Shown: positions 8,501 through 16,129, counted from the first letter of the stretch. The stretch is DNA of 29,635 bases from an uncultured Sulfuricurvum sp. (GCF_937936435.1 NZ_CALDDG010000143.1:1-29635), one strand, 5' to 3'. Notes: generated by a model from the sequence alone, not told the origin. Numbers and translations: made by a program.

Positions 8501-9817
8501 TTTCTTTTGGAGTGCGCCGTTATATCCATTTGAACTATTATCGAGAACTTCTCCTGTTGAGCCGTTCCAACTGCATTCATCCATCCGATAGTCGGCAATA
8601 GGTATCGATTTATCTAATGAACAGCTATTCATAGGATGATTGTCATATCTTGGAATATTGGGGATAGAATAGCTTCCGCTTCCTGACCAATCGCTCCAGT
8701 AATTTCCCGTCGTTCCATTGTCAAAGTTCGCATTATTCTCTCTTGAATAGGCACTATGAGAGTTGTTAATGAAACAGTTATGGTCGATTTGCGATCCTCG
8801 CCAAGCGGCAGTATCTAAAAGGTATAATCCATAATAGGATGTGTTTTTAATAATATTATTTTGTATTGTGACAGGATTAGAATAATCTTTTAAATAAATT
8901 CCGCGTGAGCCGCCGTCAATAGAGTTGTTATTGATGATCGTTCCACTTGAAGCTAGTCTCTTGCAATAGATGGCTTCATTACTTATATGTTTAAAAATAG
9001 AATTTTGAAGATTTAAGATATTGACTGTACCGTCAATCCAAATCCCGCTTCCCTTGGAAGAACTATCGCTGACTATGTCATCTATCGTGAGTGTATCAGC
9101 TTTAGTAGCTGTGATTGATGCTGCATTGGTTGTGGTCGTAGTAATCTTTGTATGGCTGATAGAATAATTTTGTGTACTGCCACCTAAATCTATCCCGCTG
9201 GATGCACATGTAAAGGTATTATAGGACTGATCTTGAGTTGTTATTGTAAGGGAATTTGTAGGACTTGCTGAGTAAAAACATTTACCGCTATTCGATGTTA
9301 AATCCATATCTTTAAATGTGACATTGCCAATTTGGTTGAAATACAATGCTTCATTTGCAGAAGAAATAAAGAGGTTTTGAAGTAGAGAATTTTGAAAATT
9401 GCCGTTAGAATGACTGATTCCTCTATTTTTGGTACTATTGATAGAAAGATTTTTGAGTGTGAAATTGGAAAGATAGCCAGTGATCAAAAAAATAGGATTA
9501 GTGCTACTTGAAGACTGGATAAGAACATCATTTCTATCTCCTGTAGTGGATTCTATTGTTCCATTAGTGAGTGCATTGGCCAGAAATATATTGTTTTCGT
9601 TATATGTTCCCGGACAAATTCGGATTGTATGCGAAGTATTATTCCAGTTGCTGCTAGCAGCATTTACAGCATTTTTTATATTATTATATAGGTGGTCACC
9701 GTTTTCACAGGCTGAATTTATATTTCCTGAATAATGAGTGTCGACTATGTAGATATCTGCTTGAAGATTTAAGATAAACAAGAGAGAAAGAAAAGCTGTT
9801 TTAAGACTAAAATTCAT
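5594..9817 (-). CDS. mshQ: Giant MshQ-like exported protein: beta-helix, LamG, DUF642-like and DUF6701-like regions
   Basis: This 1407-residue protein has a signal peptide (about 1-20, LNLQA). Residues ~22-400 look like a right-handed parallel beta-helix of the NosD/pectin-lyase kind, with many N-N-x-I and G-I-Y-L turns, ending in GNYWSDWSGSGSY..DNHPM. Residues ~405-635 form a LamG/concanavalin-like domain (YVEIPNFPNLTSNMTITAWF, then GSIDEVKVFSTPLS). Residues ~640-810 start GGNLIANPSFE and resemble DUF642/galactose-binding modules. Residues ~815-1407 resemble the MshQ C-terminal region (DUF6701). Three consecutive cysteines link the LamG and DUF642-like parts. It is the first gene of the pilus operon, with a good ribosome site (AGGGAG). 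In MSHA loci MshQ is a pilus-associated surface protein; a role as adhesin or tip protein is inference. The beta-helix is an uncommon addition. Confidence 0.75.
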   Translation of the reverse strand: MNFSLKTAFLSLLFILNLQADIYIVDTHYSGNINSACENGDHLYNNIKNAVNAASSNWNNTSHTIRICPGTYNENNIFLANALTNGTIESTTGDRNDVLIQSSSSTNPIFLITGYLSNFTLKNLSINSTKNRGISHSNGNFQNSLLQNLFISSANEALYFNQIGNVTFKDMDLTSNSGKCFYSASPTNSLTITTQDQSYNTFTCASSGIDLGGSTQNYSISHTKITTTTTNAASITATKADTLTIDDIVSDSSSKGSGIWIDGTVNILNLQNSIFKHISNEAIYCKRLASSGTIINNNSIDGGSRGIYLKDYSNPVTIQNNIIKNTSYYGLYLLDTAAWRGSQIDHNCFINNSHSAYSRENNANFDNGTTGNYWSDWSGSGSYSIPNIPRYDNHPMNSCSLDKSIPIADYRMDECSWNGSTGEVLDNSSNGYNGALQKKTMILSSGIIGNAPSSFDNDSYVEIPNFPNLTSNMTITAWFKTTDITKAGQRIFEDDQSNSGGYAISVGDGGSGTIRFYDRSQSDSGIIDSDAVLQNNTWYFVAAVTDIANLKRYLYLYNADGTRINQKSSSIDNPSRGSDTGVATIGGEPDGGETGNRFKGSIDEVKVFSTPLSQTQIETILSNEKQGLNYDGTSRTAVCCCVPSGGNLIANPSFETLCNSNIIATFNNVAGGTARSRSGLCGWEVAYGIETWENTTSPAASDGSVFVELDGASNHIDKIWQTLDTTEDQTYIIQFDYRKRSTSYKEGIIAKWNGVEIASVDGLTTKWQTAQIEVVGTSGLDTLTFEEPAASDDSIGSWIDNIRVIGGAFTTPKRYSFDAWDSFRTISDRNISTKIVNQPFTLSVASLNTSNTALQDFNGTVCVQIIDTISGNQLGDRSCSVWNPLQSTIYTFASLSATKNAAAKIAWKKSDLSGTFTVGSEDNATLSSDRFAIRPASFAINAPIAVAGKDFNITFSAPNASSIPSLDYNETVGGSFDVSIAEQKPICTMGSFTSTPSLNLFSFIDGSKVLTARYSEVGILDINISDLEKPCGSMYANIDCDDADIAGYYTQASDLPIGRFQSHITIIPDHFDVNATLSNAGNGFTYLSNDLNMSAQLALIITAKSDANTTTKNYNTECYAKSTYYAIDYNTLSITPTSNLTKLIYFETNTSSSGSVETSATAFNLMNLPKTIFGTDTNGTANLTVLLNFDRNETKPVNPFNLTVNTVLVTDADASGTGIPTDDATFIYGRVRAYDVTTNEASAPNPIEFEVYSTIPTGYVSGMPQNVLHWYRNTYQDDNIFGSILSGDDFPTSTLTGTSTTISIDSTPIPQNGIQSIQINNPNQITDPKYIHLTIPTWLWYSQKNSYSYANGTTCKQHPCFLYRYFNTPNADTLKTTKGVNSGVFGGSDFDMEPANNTIQKGIKVFR

Positions 9818-9851
9818 TTAATACTCCCTATTTTATCGAGTTCAAAGTTTT

Positions 9852-9857
9852 ATTATA
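9852..9857 (-). promoter_or_regulatory. -10 box of the MSHA-like operon
   Basis: A perfect TATAAT on the minus strand lies about 35 bases before the ATG of the MshQ-like gene. No convincing -35 is visible, which fits the AT-periodic sigma-70 promoters known in Campylobacterota. It is back to back with the leuA promoter. Confidence 0.55.
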
Positions 9858-9895
9858 ATGTTTTTTCCCATAATAACAGTAAAAGCCCTTTTTGC

Positions 9896-9901
9896 TATAA
9901 T
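9896..9901 (+). promoter_or_regulatory. -10 box of leuA
   Basis: TATAAT in the context TTTGCTATAATCACGCC lies about 60 bases before the leuA ATG. An imperfect inverted repeat (GCCCTTTTTGCT at 9885-9896 and AGCAAGGGC at 9921-9929) brackets it and could be an operator. Confidence 0.6.
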
Positions 9902-9960
9902 CACGCCACTCATTTGCTTTAGCAAGGGCAATGAGGAGAGAAATTTGTAAGGAGTTTCGT

Positions 9961-11628
9961 ATGAAATATATATCCACGGGCAAATACCGCCCTTATCCTC
10001 AAGTCGATTTGCCAAACCGTGTTTGGCCGTCCAAAACCATCACGCACGCCCCGATCTGGTGCAGCGTCGATCTTCGCGACGGAAACCAGGCGTTGATCAC
10101 CCCGATGAATTTGGATCAAAAACTTTCTCTTTTCAAACTCTTGCTGAAACTCGGATTTAAAAACATCGAGGTGGGATTTCCTTCCGCTTCCAAAGTCGAA
10201 TTTGACTTTTTGCGTACCCTCGTAGAGCAAAAAATGATTCCCGATGACGTGACGGTACAGGTGCTGGTTCAGGCTCGGGAACATTTGATCGATAAAACGT
10301 TTGAAGCGCTCGCAGGGGTCAAAAAAGCGATCGTCCATTTGTACAACTCGACGTCGGTAGCCCAGCGTAAAATCGTCTTCGGAAAAGAGCAAGACGATAT
10401 CATTGCGTTGGCACTCGAAGGTGTCGATATGGTTAAAGCCCGTGCGGAAAAACACGACGGCGAGATTATGCTCGAGTATTCTCCGGAGAGTTTTACGGGG
10501 ACGGAGTTGGAATTTGCCGCCCGCATCTGTAACGCCGTAACCGATCGATGGGGGATCAGTGCGGAACGTAAAGTGGTGATCAATCTTCCGGCGACCGTCG
10601 AGATGGCGACACCGAACGTGTATGCCGATCAGATCGAGTGGATGAGCCGCCATTTGACGAATCGTGAGCACGTATTGATCTCGACCCACACTCATAATGA
10701 CCGCGGTACGTCGGTTGCGGCAACGGAGCTTGCCTTGTTGGCGGGAGCCGATCGTGTCGAGGGGACGTTGCTCAGTAACGGTGAGCGTACTGGAAACGTC
10801 GATATCATCACATTGGCGCTCAACATGTACACGCAGGGGGTCGATCCGGAGTTGGATTTCAGCGATTTGGAAACCGTCGTTCGCGTCGTCGAAGAGTGTA
10901 CCGATATGAAAACGCATGAGCGTCATCCGTACGTCGGAGAGCTTGTTTATACGGCGTTTTCGGGATCGCACCAAGACGCGATCAATAAAGGGTTGGCATA
11001 TCAGCGTGCCAAAGAGGATGCGTTTTGGGAAGTACCGTATTTGCCGATCGATCCGCAGGATGTGGGGCGTAATTACGAAGGGATCATCCGTATCAATTCC
11101 CAATCGGGCAAAGGGGGAGTAGCCTATGTCCTCGAAGATAAATTTGAATATTCACTCCCGAAAAAAATGCATCCTGAAATCGGTGCAATTGTGCAGAAAG
11201 TGACCGATGAAGCGGGACGGGAACTCACCAGCGAAGAGATTTTGGCTATTTTTGAAAAGACCTATTTCGGCGAACCGCACGACATCGAGTTTGTCGATTA
11301 TTCGGTTATCTCTGAGAGTGCGAAAGACAAGTTGGTAAAATGCGTCCTTGAATACACCCATAACGGTAAAATGATCCGAAGCGAAGGGCAGGGGAACGGT
11401 CCGATCGACGCATGCAAAAATGCGCTCAATCAGGAGTATTCGCACAATTTCAAAATTCTCTCGTATTCCGAACACTCACGCGGAGAACTCTCAAGTGCCG
11501 AGGCGGTCGCGTATATCGAGATTCAGACCGATGATTTGAAAAAATATTTCGGTGTCGGGCGTGATAATGACATTACCGTTGCTTCGATTAAAGCGATGTT
11601 TAGTGCCTTAAATAGAGCGTTTTCGTAA
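9961..11628 (+). CDS. leuA: 2-isopropylmalate synthase, long type-2 (LeuA2-like) form
   Basis: This 555-residue enzyme condenses acetyl-CoA with 2-oxoisovalerate, the first committed step of leucine synthesis. The N-terminal TIM barrel (about 30-310) shows the metal and substrate motif DLRDGNQA, the stretch VGFPSASKVEFDF, and the metal motif HTHNDRG. The following NGERTGNVDI loop is typical of the family. A linker and a C-terminal LeuA dimer/regulatory domain (about 420-555) follow, which usually binds leucine. Length and the N-terminus (LPNRVWPSK, APIWCSVDL) match the actinobacterial/yeast-like LeuA2 group rather than the ~510-residue type 1. The ATG at 9961 is chosen because AAGGAG ends six bases upstream; an upstream ATG at 9931 has no such site. 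It appears to be transcribed alone, with a hairpin after it. Confidence 0.93.
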   Translation: MKYISTGKYRPYPQVDLPNRVWPSKTITHAPIWCSVDLRDGNQALITPMNLDQKLSLFKLLLKLGFKNIEVGFPSASKVEFDFLRTLVEQKMIPDDVTVQVLVQAREHLIDKTFEALAGVKKAIVHLYNSTSVAQRKIVFGKEQDDIIALALEGVDMVKARAEKHDGEIMLEYSPESFTGTELEFAARICNAVTDRWGISAERKVVINLPATVEMATPNVYADQIEWMSRHLTNREHVLISTHTHNDRGTSVAATELALLAGADRVEGTLLSNGERTGNVDIITLALNMYTQGVDPELDFSDLETVVRVVEECTDMKTHERHPYVGELVYTAFSGSHQDAINKGLAYQRAKEDAFWEVPYLPIDPQDVGRNYEGIIRINSQSGKGGVAYVLEDKFEYSLPKKMHPEIGAIVQKVTDEAGRELTSEEILAIFEKTYFGEPHDIEFVDYSVISESAKDKLVKCVLEYTHNGKMIRSEGQGNGPIDACKNALNQEYSHNFKILSYSEHSRGELSSAEAVAYIEIQTDDLKKYFGVGRDNDITVASIKAMFSALNRAFS

Positions 11629-11642
11629 CCTTTTACTTTAAT

Positions 11643-11658
11643 TCCCGCTTAGGCGGGA
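11643..11658 (+). terminator. Possible leuA terminator hairpin
   Basis: TCCCGC and GCGGGA form a six-pair stem with a four-base loop 14 bases after the leuA stop. The bases downstream are only moderately T-rich, so termination strength is uncertain. Confidence 0.45.
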
Positions 11659-11691
11659 GATCTTCTAATTCCTCTTTTACCCCAACTTCGC

Positions 11692-11697
11692 TATAAT
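11692..11697 (+). promoter_or_regulatory. -10 box of the alaS operon
   Basis: TATAAT in TTCGCTATAATCGCGC lies about 31 bases before the alaS ATG, implying a very short leader. The flanks closely match those of the leuA and uvrB -10 boxes. Confidence 0.6.
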
Positions 11698-11728
11698 CGC
11701 GCAATTTTAGTGTATTGCGAGTAGTAGT

Positions 11729-14284
11729 ATGATGGATGTCCGCGAAGCCTTTTTGGCCTTTTTCGAATCAAAAAAACACGAGCGTGCCGCGAGTTCCCCA
11801 CTCGTTCCGGATGATGCGACGCTTCTTTTCACCAACGCGGGAATGGTTCCGTTTAAATCGATTTTTACCGGAGATATCCCTATCCCCGCCAACCCGAGAG
11901 CTACCAGTGCCCAAACCTGCGTCCGTGCCGGAGGAAAACATAACGATCTTGAAAATGTCGGTCACACGGCACGTCACCACACGTTTTTCGAGATGCTCGG
12001 AAACTTCAGTTTCGGTGATTATTTCAAAGAAGAAGCGATTGCCTATGCGTGGGAGTTCGTTACCGAAGTGATGAAACTGCCGAAAGAAAAACTTTGGGTT
12101 ACTGTCCACGAAAGCGACGACGAAGCCGAAGAGATATGGAAAAAACACATTGCCGCGGACCGCATCATGCGTCTAGGCGACAAAGACAATTTCTGGCAGA
12201 TGGGAGATACCGGACCGTGCGGACCGTGTTCGGAAATCTTCATCGACCAGGGTGCCGAACACTTCAACGGCCCGGAAGACTACATGGGGGGAGACGGAGA
12301 TCGGTTTTTGGAAATCTGGAACCTCGTTTTCATGCAGTATGAACGTAATGCCAAAGGGGAACTCAGAGCGCTTCCGAAACCTTCCATCGATACTGGTATG
12401 GGATTGGAGCGTGCGACCGCGGTGCTCGAGGGGGCTTTGAGCAACTACGACAGTTCGCTTTTTATGCCGATTATCCGTAAAGTCGAAGCGTTGATCGGCA
12501 AACCGTACGTCTACGCGAGCGGTGCATCGTACCGCGTTATCGCCGATCATATCCGTACCGTAACGTTCCTTCTGGCTCAGGGGACAAACTTTTCTAACGA
12601 AGGGCGAGGTTATGTATTGCGCCGTATCTTGCGTCGTGCCGTGCGTCACGGATACCTGCTTGGATTTACCAAACCGTTTATGTACGAAGTAGCCGACACT
12701 GTTGCGGAACTAATGGGCAAACAATACCCTTACATCGTTGAAAAACTGAATGTCGTGAAAGAACAGATCATGCTCGAAGAAGAGCGTTTTTTCAAAACAA
12801 TCGCATCGGGTATCGAGCTTTTCAACGAAGAGCTCAAAAATACCAAAGAGATTTTCAGCGGAGAAGTGGCGTTTAAACTTTACGATACGTTCGGATTCCC
12901 GCTGGATTTGACCGAAGATATGCTCCGCGAAAAAAATATGTCGCTTGATTCGGAGACGTTTGAATTGTTGATGAAAGAGCAGCGTGAGCGGGCGAAAGCG
13001 GCATGGAAAGGTTCGGGAGATGCGGCAGTAGAGGGGGACTTTAAAACCCTTCTCGAGACTTTCGGAGTCAATACTTTCATCGGATATGCATACACCAAAG
13101 CACCGGTCAAGGTTCAGGCGCTTTTGGGAGAAAATTTTGAGCGGGTCGAGACGTTGCATGCGCATCAAAGCGGATGGGTTCTTCTCGAAGAGACGCCGTT
13201 TTATGCCGAAAGCGGCGGACAATGCGGTGACAGCGGTGTTTTGGGAACCAAAGCAGTTGTCACCGATACGAAAAAATTCCACGGTTTGAACCTTTCACAC
13301 ATCGAGACCAAAGCGGGCCTAAGCGTCGGTGAGACGGTCGATGCTATCGTCGATCCTTCGCGTAACGAGATCGCGAAACATCACTCGGCTACGCACTTAT
13401 TGCATGCTGCATTGTATGAGATTTTAGGCGAACATATCTCTCAAGCGGGTTCATTGGTCGAGCATAATCGTCTCCGTTTCGACTTCTCCCATCCTAAAGC
13501 GATGTCTCACGAAGAGATTGCTTTAGTCGAAGAGAGGGTGAACTACCATATTTTCCACGCGTTGGAAGGGATGACGAGAGAGATGAGCATCGATGAAGCG
13601 AAAAAAAGCGGTGCTAAAGCACAGTTCGGTGAAAAATACGGCGACGTAGTCCGTGTCGTCAATTTCGGTACGGCGTCAGTCGAGTTTTGCGGAGGAATCC
13701 ACGTCGATAATACCTCCTCTATCGGAACATTCATCATTACCAAAGAGAGCGGAGTGAGTGCGGGAGTGCGTCGTATCGAAGCGGTATGCGGCAATGCGGC
13801 ATACAATCTTTTCAAATCTCAGCGTCATCTCCTCGAAGAGGTGGAAACATCGGTCAAAAACCGTGACGTCCTTGCAGGGATCGATAGACTCAAAGAACAG
13901 GTTAAAACATTGAAAGCAGAGATGTCGGCATTGGCATCCTCTGCCAAAGAAGAGCTTGCCGTCACTATGATGGGCAACACGGCTGTCGTTGTTGCCGAAC
14001 TGGGTGCCGGAGATATCAAAGAGCGGATCGATGAGCTCAAAAATCAGCACGATTCGGTAGCGGTGATCCTCTTCCAGATTAAAGACGATAAGGTCTTACT
14101 CGCGGCAGGAGCTAAAAATACGGCTGTCAAAGCGGGTGACTGGATCAAATTGGTTGCACCGATCCTCGGCGGTGGAGGGGGCGGACGTCCCGACTTCGCC
14201 CAAGCCGGAGGAAAAGATGTGACGAAAATCGCCGAAGCGAAAGCGGCGGCACTGGAGTACGTTACGAAGGAACTTGCACAATGA
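11729..14284 (+). CDS. alaS: Alanine--tRNA ligase
   Basis: This 851-residue class II aminoacyl-tRNA synthetase has near-standard length. The aminoacylation core (about 1-400) shows FTNAGMVPFK, RATSAQTCVRAGGKHNDL, and GDTGPCGPCSEI followed by TGMGLERA. The editing domain carries the zinc motif HHSATHLLHAAL and the partner CGGIHVDNT. A coiled coil (DRLKEQVKTLKAEMSALAS) leads to the C-Ala domain, with its glycine-rich GGGGGGRPDFAQAGG. No strong ribosome site precedes the tandem ATGATG; the first ATG is used here. Its stop overlaps the next gene (ATGA). It appears to head a run of six closely spaced plus-strand genes that ends at the ABC ATPase. Confidence 0.97.
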   Translation: MMDVREAFLAFFESKKHERAASSPLVPDDATLLFTNAGMVPFKSIFTGDIPIPANPRATSAQTCVRAGGKHNDLENVGHTARHHTFFEMLGNFSFGDYFKEEAIAYAWEFVTEVMKLPKEKLWVTVHESDDEAEEIWKKHIAADRIMRLGDKDNFWQMGDTGPCGPCSEIFIDQGAEHFNGPEDYMGGDGDRFLEIWNLVFMQYERNAKGELRALPKPSIDTGMGLERATAVLEGALSNYDSSLFMPIIRKVEALIGKPYVYASGASYRVIADHIRTVTFLLAQGTNFSNEGRGYVLRRILRRAVRHGYLLGFTKPFMYEVADTVAELMGKQYPYIVEKLNVVKEQIMLEEERFFKTIASGIELFNEELKNTKEIFSGEVAFKLYDTFGFPLDLTEDMLREKNMSLDSETFELLMKEQRERAKAAWKGSGDAAVEGDFKTLLETFGVNTFIGYAYTKAPVKVQALLGENFERVETLHAHQSGWVLLEETPFYAESGGQCGDSGVLGTKAVVTDTKKFHGLNLSHIETKAGLSVGETVDAIVDPSRNEIAKHHSATHLLHAALYEILGEHISQAGSLVEHNRLRFDFSHPKAMSHEEIALVEERVNYHIFHALEGMTREMSIDEAKKSGAKAQFGEKYGDVVRVVNFGTASVEFCGGIHVDNTSSIGTFIITKESGVSAGVRRIEAVCGNAAYNLFKSQRHLLEEVETSVKNRDVLAGIDRLKEQVKTLKAEMSALASSAKEELAVTMMGNTAVVVAELGAGDIKERIDELKNQHDSVAVILFQIKDDKVLLAAGAKNTAVKAGDWIKLVAPILGGGGGGRPDFAQAGGKDVTKIAEAKAAALEYVTKELAQ

Positions 14285-14820
14285 AAGAGTTTTTAATCGA
14301 AACATTTGCTCATCACCGGACGTTAATCGTCTTTTTGCATGTTATCAGTGCCGTGACATGGGTCGGAGGGATGATTGCGATCCGTTTTGCGACCCATCAG
14401 TCTTTGGCGATGATTACCGATCCGAAGCTTCGTTTGGAGCGTGCGGCACATACGCTCAAACGTCTCTTTACGATTGTCACGCCGTTTGTGATTATCCTGA
14501 TCGTGACGGCAGTTATCATGGCAGTCGGTCTGGGCTTTCGGGCGGCGGCTCTCGATGCTTCGGGTAATGTCATCGACGCGTATGCGATGAGCTTATACAA
14601 CACGGTCCATATTAAAGAGGCTATTTGGCTCATTATGGCCGTGAATCTCGGAGCTATGATGTTCCGTCGTAATAAAGCCGAAAAAGCGCTTCAACAGGGG
14701 GACATCGAGACGGCGAAAGCATCTTTGGGTCTCATCGCGAAATACATGGTGCCTGTCAATATCGTATTGGGCGTCATTGCCATCTATATCGGTGTGTTTT
14801 TACGGGGCGCCTACGCATAA
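14281..14820 (+). CDS. Four-helix membrane protein with HemJ/CopD-like histidine pattern
   Basis: This is a 179-residue integral membrane protein with four hydrophobic segments (about 14-34, 62-86, 108-127 and 152-173). Helix 1 reads LHVISAVTWVGG (His20, Trp27) and is followed by Arg35 and His39. Helix 2 begins after a basic stretch with TP. Helix 3 starts VHIKEAIWL (His110, Lys112). This spacing recalls HemJ (protoporphyrinogen oxidase, UPF0093) and CopD-family membrane proteins, where such histidines bind heme or metal. Identity looks low, so the function is not assigned. It is coupled to alaS by an ATGA overlap and abuts maf (TAA then ATG). Confidence 0.8.
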   Translation: MKEFLIETFAHHRTLIVFLHVISAVTWVGGMIAIRFATHQSLAMITDPKLRLERAAHTLKRLFTIVTPFVIILIVTAVIMAVGLGFRAAALDASGNVIDAYAMSLYNTVHIKEAIWLIMAVNLGAMMFRRNKAEKALQQGDIETAKASLGLIAKYMVPVNIVLGVIAIYIGVFLRGAYA

Positions 14821-15366
14821 ATGTTGCGTCTTGCCTCTGCCTCCATCACCCGCGCAGAACTTCTCCGCTCAGCGGGAATCCCTTTTATCCAAGAATCGAT
14901 CGATTTTGACGAAGACGCGATTATCGCCGACTCTCCCAAAAATTTTGTCTATCAGGCTACTCTGGGAAAATACCGCCTCAATCTGGAAAAATTCGGATGT
15001 GAAGACTATCCTCTTTTGGTGGCTGACACGGTAGTGACCGCACACGGAAAAATACTGCGCAAAGCGAAAGACGAAGCGGATGCTAGGATGATTTTGCAAA
15101 CTCAGAGCGGTTCGGACGTCTCCATTATCACCTGCATGATCTATAAAACACCGCGCTTGGAACTGCTGGATATCTCTTCGACACGCTATTTTTTCGATCC
15201 GTTCGATTCGGATGCGCTGGAGCGTTATCTCGAGAGCGGTGAATGGCGCGGTAAAGCGGGGGCGTGTATGGTCGAAGGATTTTGCAAGTCGTATATCCGT
15301 GAAGTACGGGGATTTGAGAGTACGGCGATGGGACTCAGTGTCGAAGTACTCCAAACATTCAGATAA
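14821..15366 (+). CDS. maf: Maf-like nucleotide pyrophosphatase
   Basis: This 181-residue protein starts directly after the preceding stop. The N-terminal signature LRLASASITRAELL matches the Maf S-A-S-x-R nucleotide-binding loop. VADTVVTAHGKIL carries the conserved Asp-Thr pair of the active site, and EWRGKAGACMVEG matches the Maf G-K-A-G region. Maf proteins hydrolyse non-canonical or modified nucleoside triphosphates (m7GTP, dTTP/UTP or CTP depending on subfamily) in the cytoplasm. The subfamily cannot be told here. It is slightly shorter than typical Maf (~190-200). It lies in the alaS run, a linkage I recall from other Campylobacterota. Confidence 0.87.
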   Translation: MLRLASASITRAELLRSAGIPFIQESIDFDEDAIIADSPKNFVYQATLGKYRLNLEKFGCEDYPLLVADTVVTAHGKILRKAKDEADARMILQTQSGSDVSIITCMIYKTPRLELLDISSTRYFFDPFDSDALERYLESGEWRGKAGACMVEGFCKSYIREVRGFESTAMGLSVEVLQTFR

Positions 15367-15376
15367 AGGAGAAGGG

Positions 15377-16129
15377 ATGAGAATCGGTTTATTGTTCTTG
15401 ATCGGGGTGTTGATGGCCGGATGTACAAAAACACCGGTTACAAACCGATCGCAGTTTATCCTTCTCTCCTCTCAAGAAGAGATGAGTATGGGGGCTACCG
15501 AAGCGAAAAAGGTAGTGGAAACGTCGAAAGTCAGCACTGATAAAGCACTCCAGGCGCGTATCAAAAGAATCGGCGAACGAATCGCGGCGGTGAGCGGACA
15601 TTCGGAATATTCATGGGAATTTACCGTCATTGAAGATGATACGCTGAATGCTTTTTGTCTTCCGGGCGGAAAAGTTTTTTTCTACACGGGAATTTTAAAG
15701 GTAACCGAAAACGACGATCAGATCGCGACCGTGATGGGGCATGAAATCGCCCATGCTCTGGCACGCCACGGTGCAGAGCGTCTTTCGATGCAGACCGCCA
15801 GCAACGTCGGTGCGCAGGTACTGGCGGCTGCCCTTAACGTCCCTTCGCAATACCAAACGCTCTATTCTCAGGCCTATGGGGTGACCTCTCAGGTAGGATT
15901 GATTCTTCCCTACAGCCGAAAATTCGAAAATGAAGCGGATCAAATCGGGGTATACCTGATGTGGAAAGCGGGATACAATCCGCAGCAGGCATTGAAATTT
16001 TGGGAAAAAATGGCGGCACTCTCTAAAAACTCCCAAAAAACACCGGCTTTCTTATCGACCCATCCTGCGGATGCAGATAGGATCAATGCGATAAAAGCCT
16101 ATATTCCGCAACTGCCTGCACAACGATGA
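15377..16129 (+). CDS. M48-family zinc metallopeptidase, lipoprotein (LoiP/YggG-like)
   Basis: The 250-residue protein begins with a lipoprotein signal whose lipobox VLMAGC predicts lipidation at Cys16. The zinc motif HEIAH is at 122-126 in GHEIAHALARHGAERL, and the third ligand Glu186 sits in RKFENEADQIGVYLM. This is the M48 layout of periplasmic quality-control proteases such as LoiP and BepA, but no TPR domain follows, so LoiP is closer. The start at 15377 is supported by AAAGGAG five bases upstream and by the signal peptide; the longer open frame from 15212 overlaps maf and is rejected. The stop overlaps bioF by four bases. Confidence 0.88.
   Translation: MRIGLLFLIGVLMAGCTKTPVTNRSQFILLSSQEEMSMGATEAKKVVETSKVSTDKALQARIKRIGERIAAVSGHSEYSWEFTVIEDDTLNAFCLPGGKVFFYTGILKVTENDDQIATVMGHEIAHALARHGAERLSMQTASNVGAQVLAAALNVPSQYQTLYSQAYGVTSQVGLILPYSRKFENEADQIGVYLMWKAGYNPQQALKFWEKMAALSKNSQKTPAFLSTHPADADRINAIKAYIPQLPAQR

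Noticed and set aside
8600..9750. Tandem DNA repeats within the beta-helix part of the MshQ-like gene
   Set aside because: The repetition is structural at protein level (Asn/Ile/Gly turns); no repeated DNA unit of constant length was seen.
9931..9960. Possible leader peptide or longer start of leuA from the ATG at 9931
   Set aside because: It is in frame with leuA, has no stop and contains no run of leucine codons, so it is not an attenuation leader. The AAGGAG lies within it and serves the ATG at 9961.
9919..11103. Open frame of 394 codons on the minus strand
   Set aside because: It is exactly antisense to leuA, shows no recognisable domain, and reads as Arg/Phe/Asp-rich shadow sequence typical of the complementary strand of a real gene.
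15212..15376. Longer N-terminus of the M48 peptidase
   Set aside because: It overlaps maf and would bury the lipoprotein signal; a ribosome site precedes 15377.
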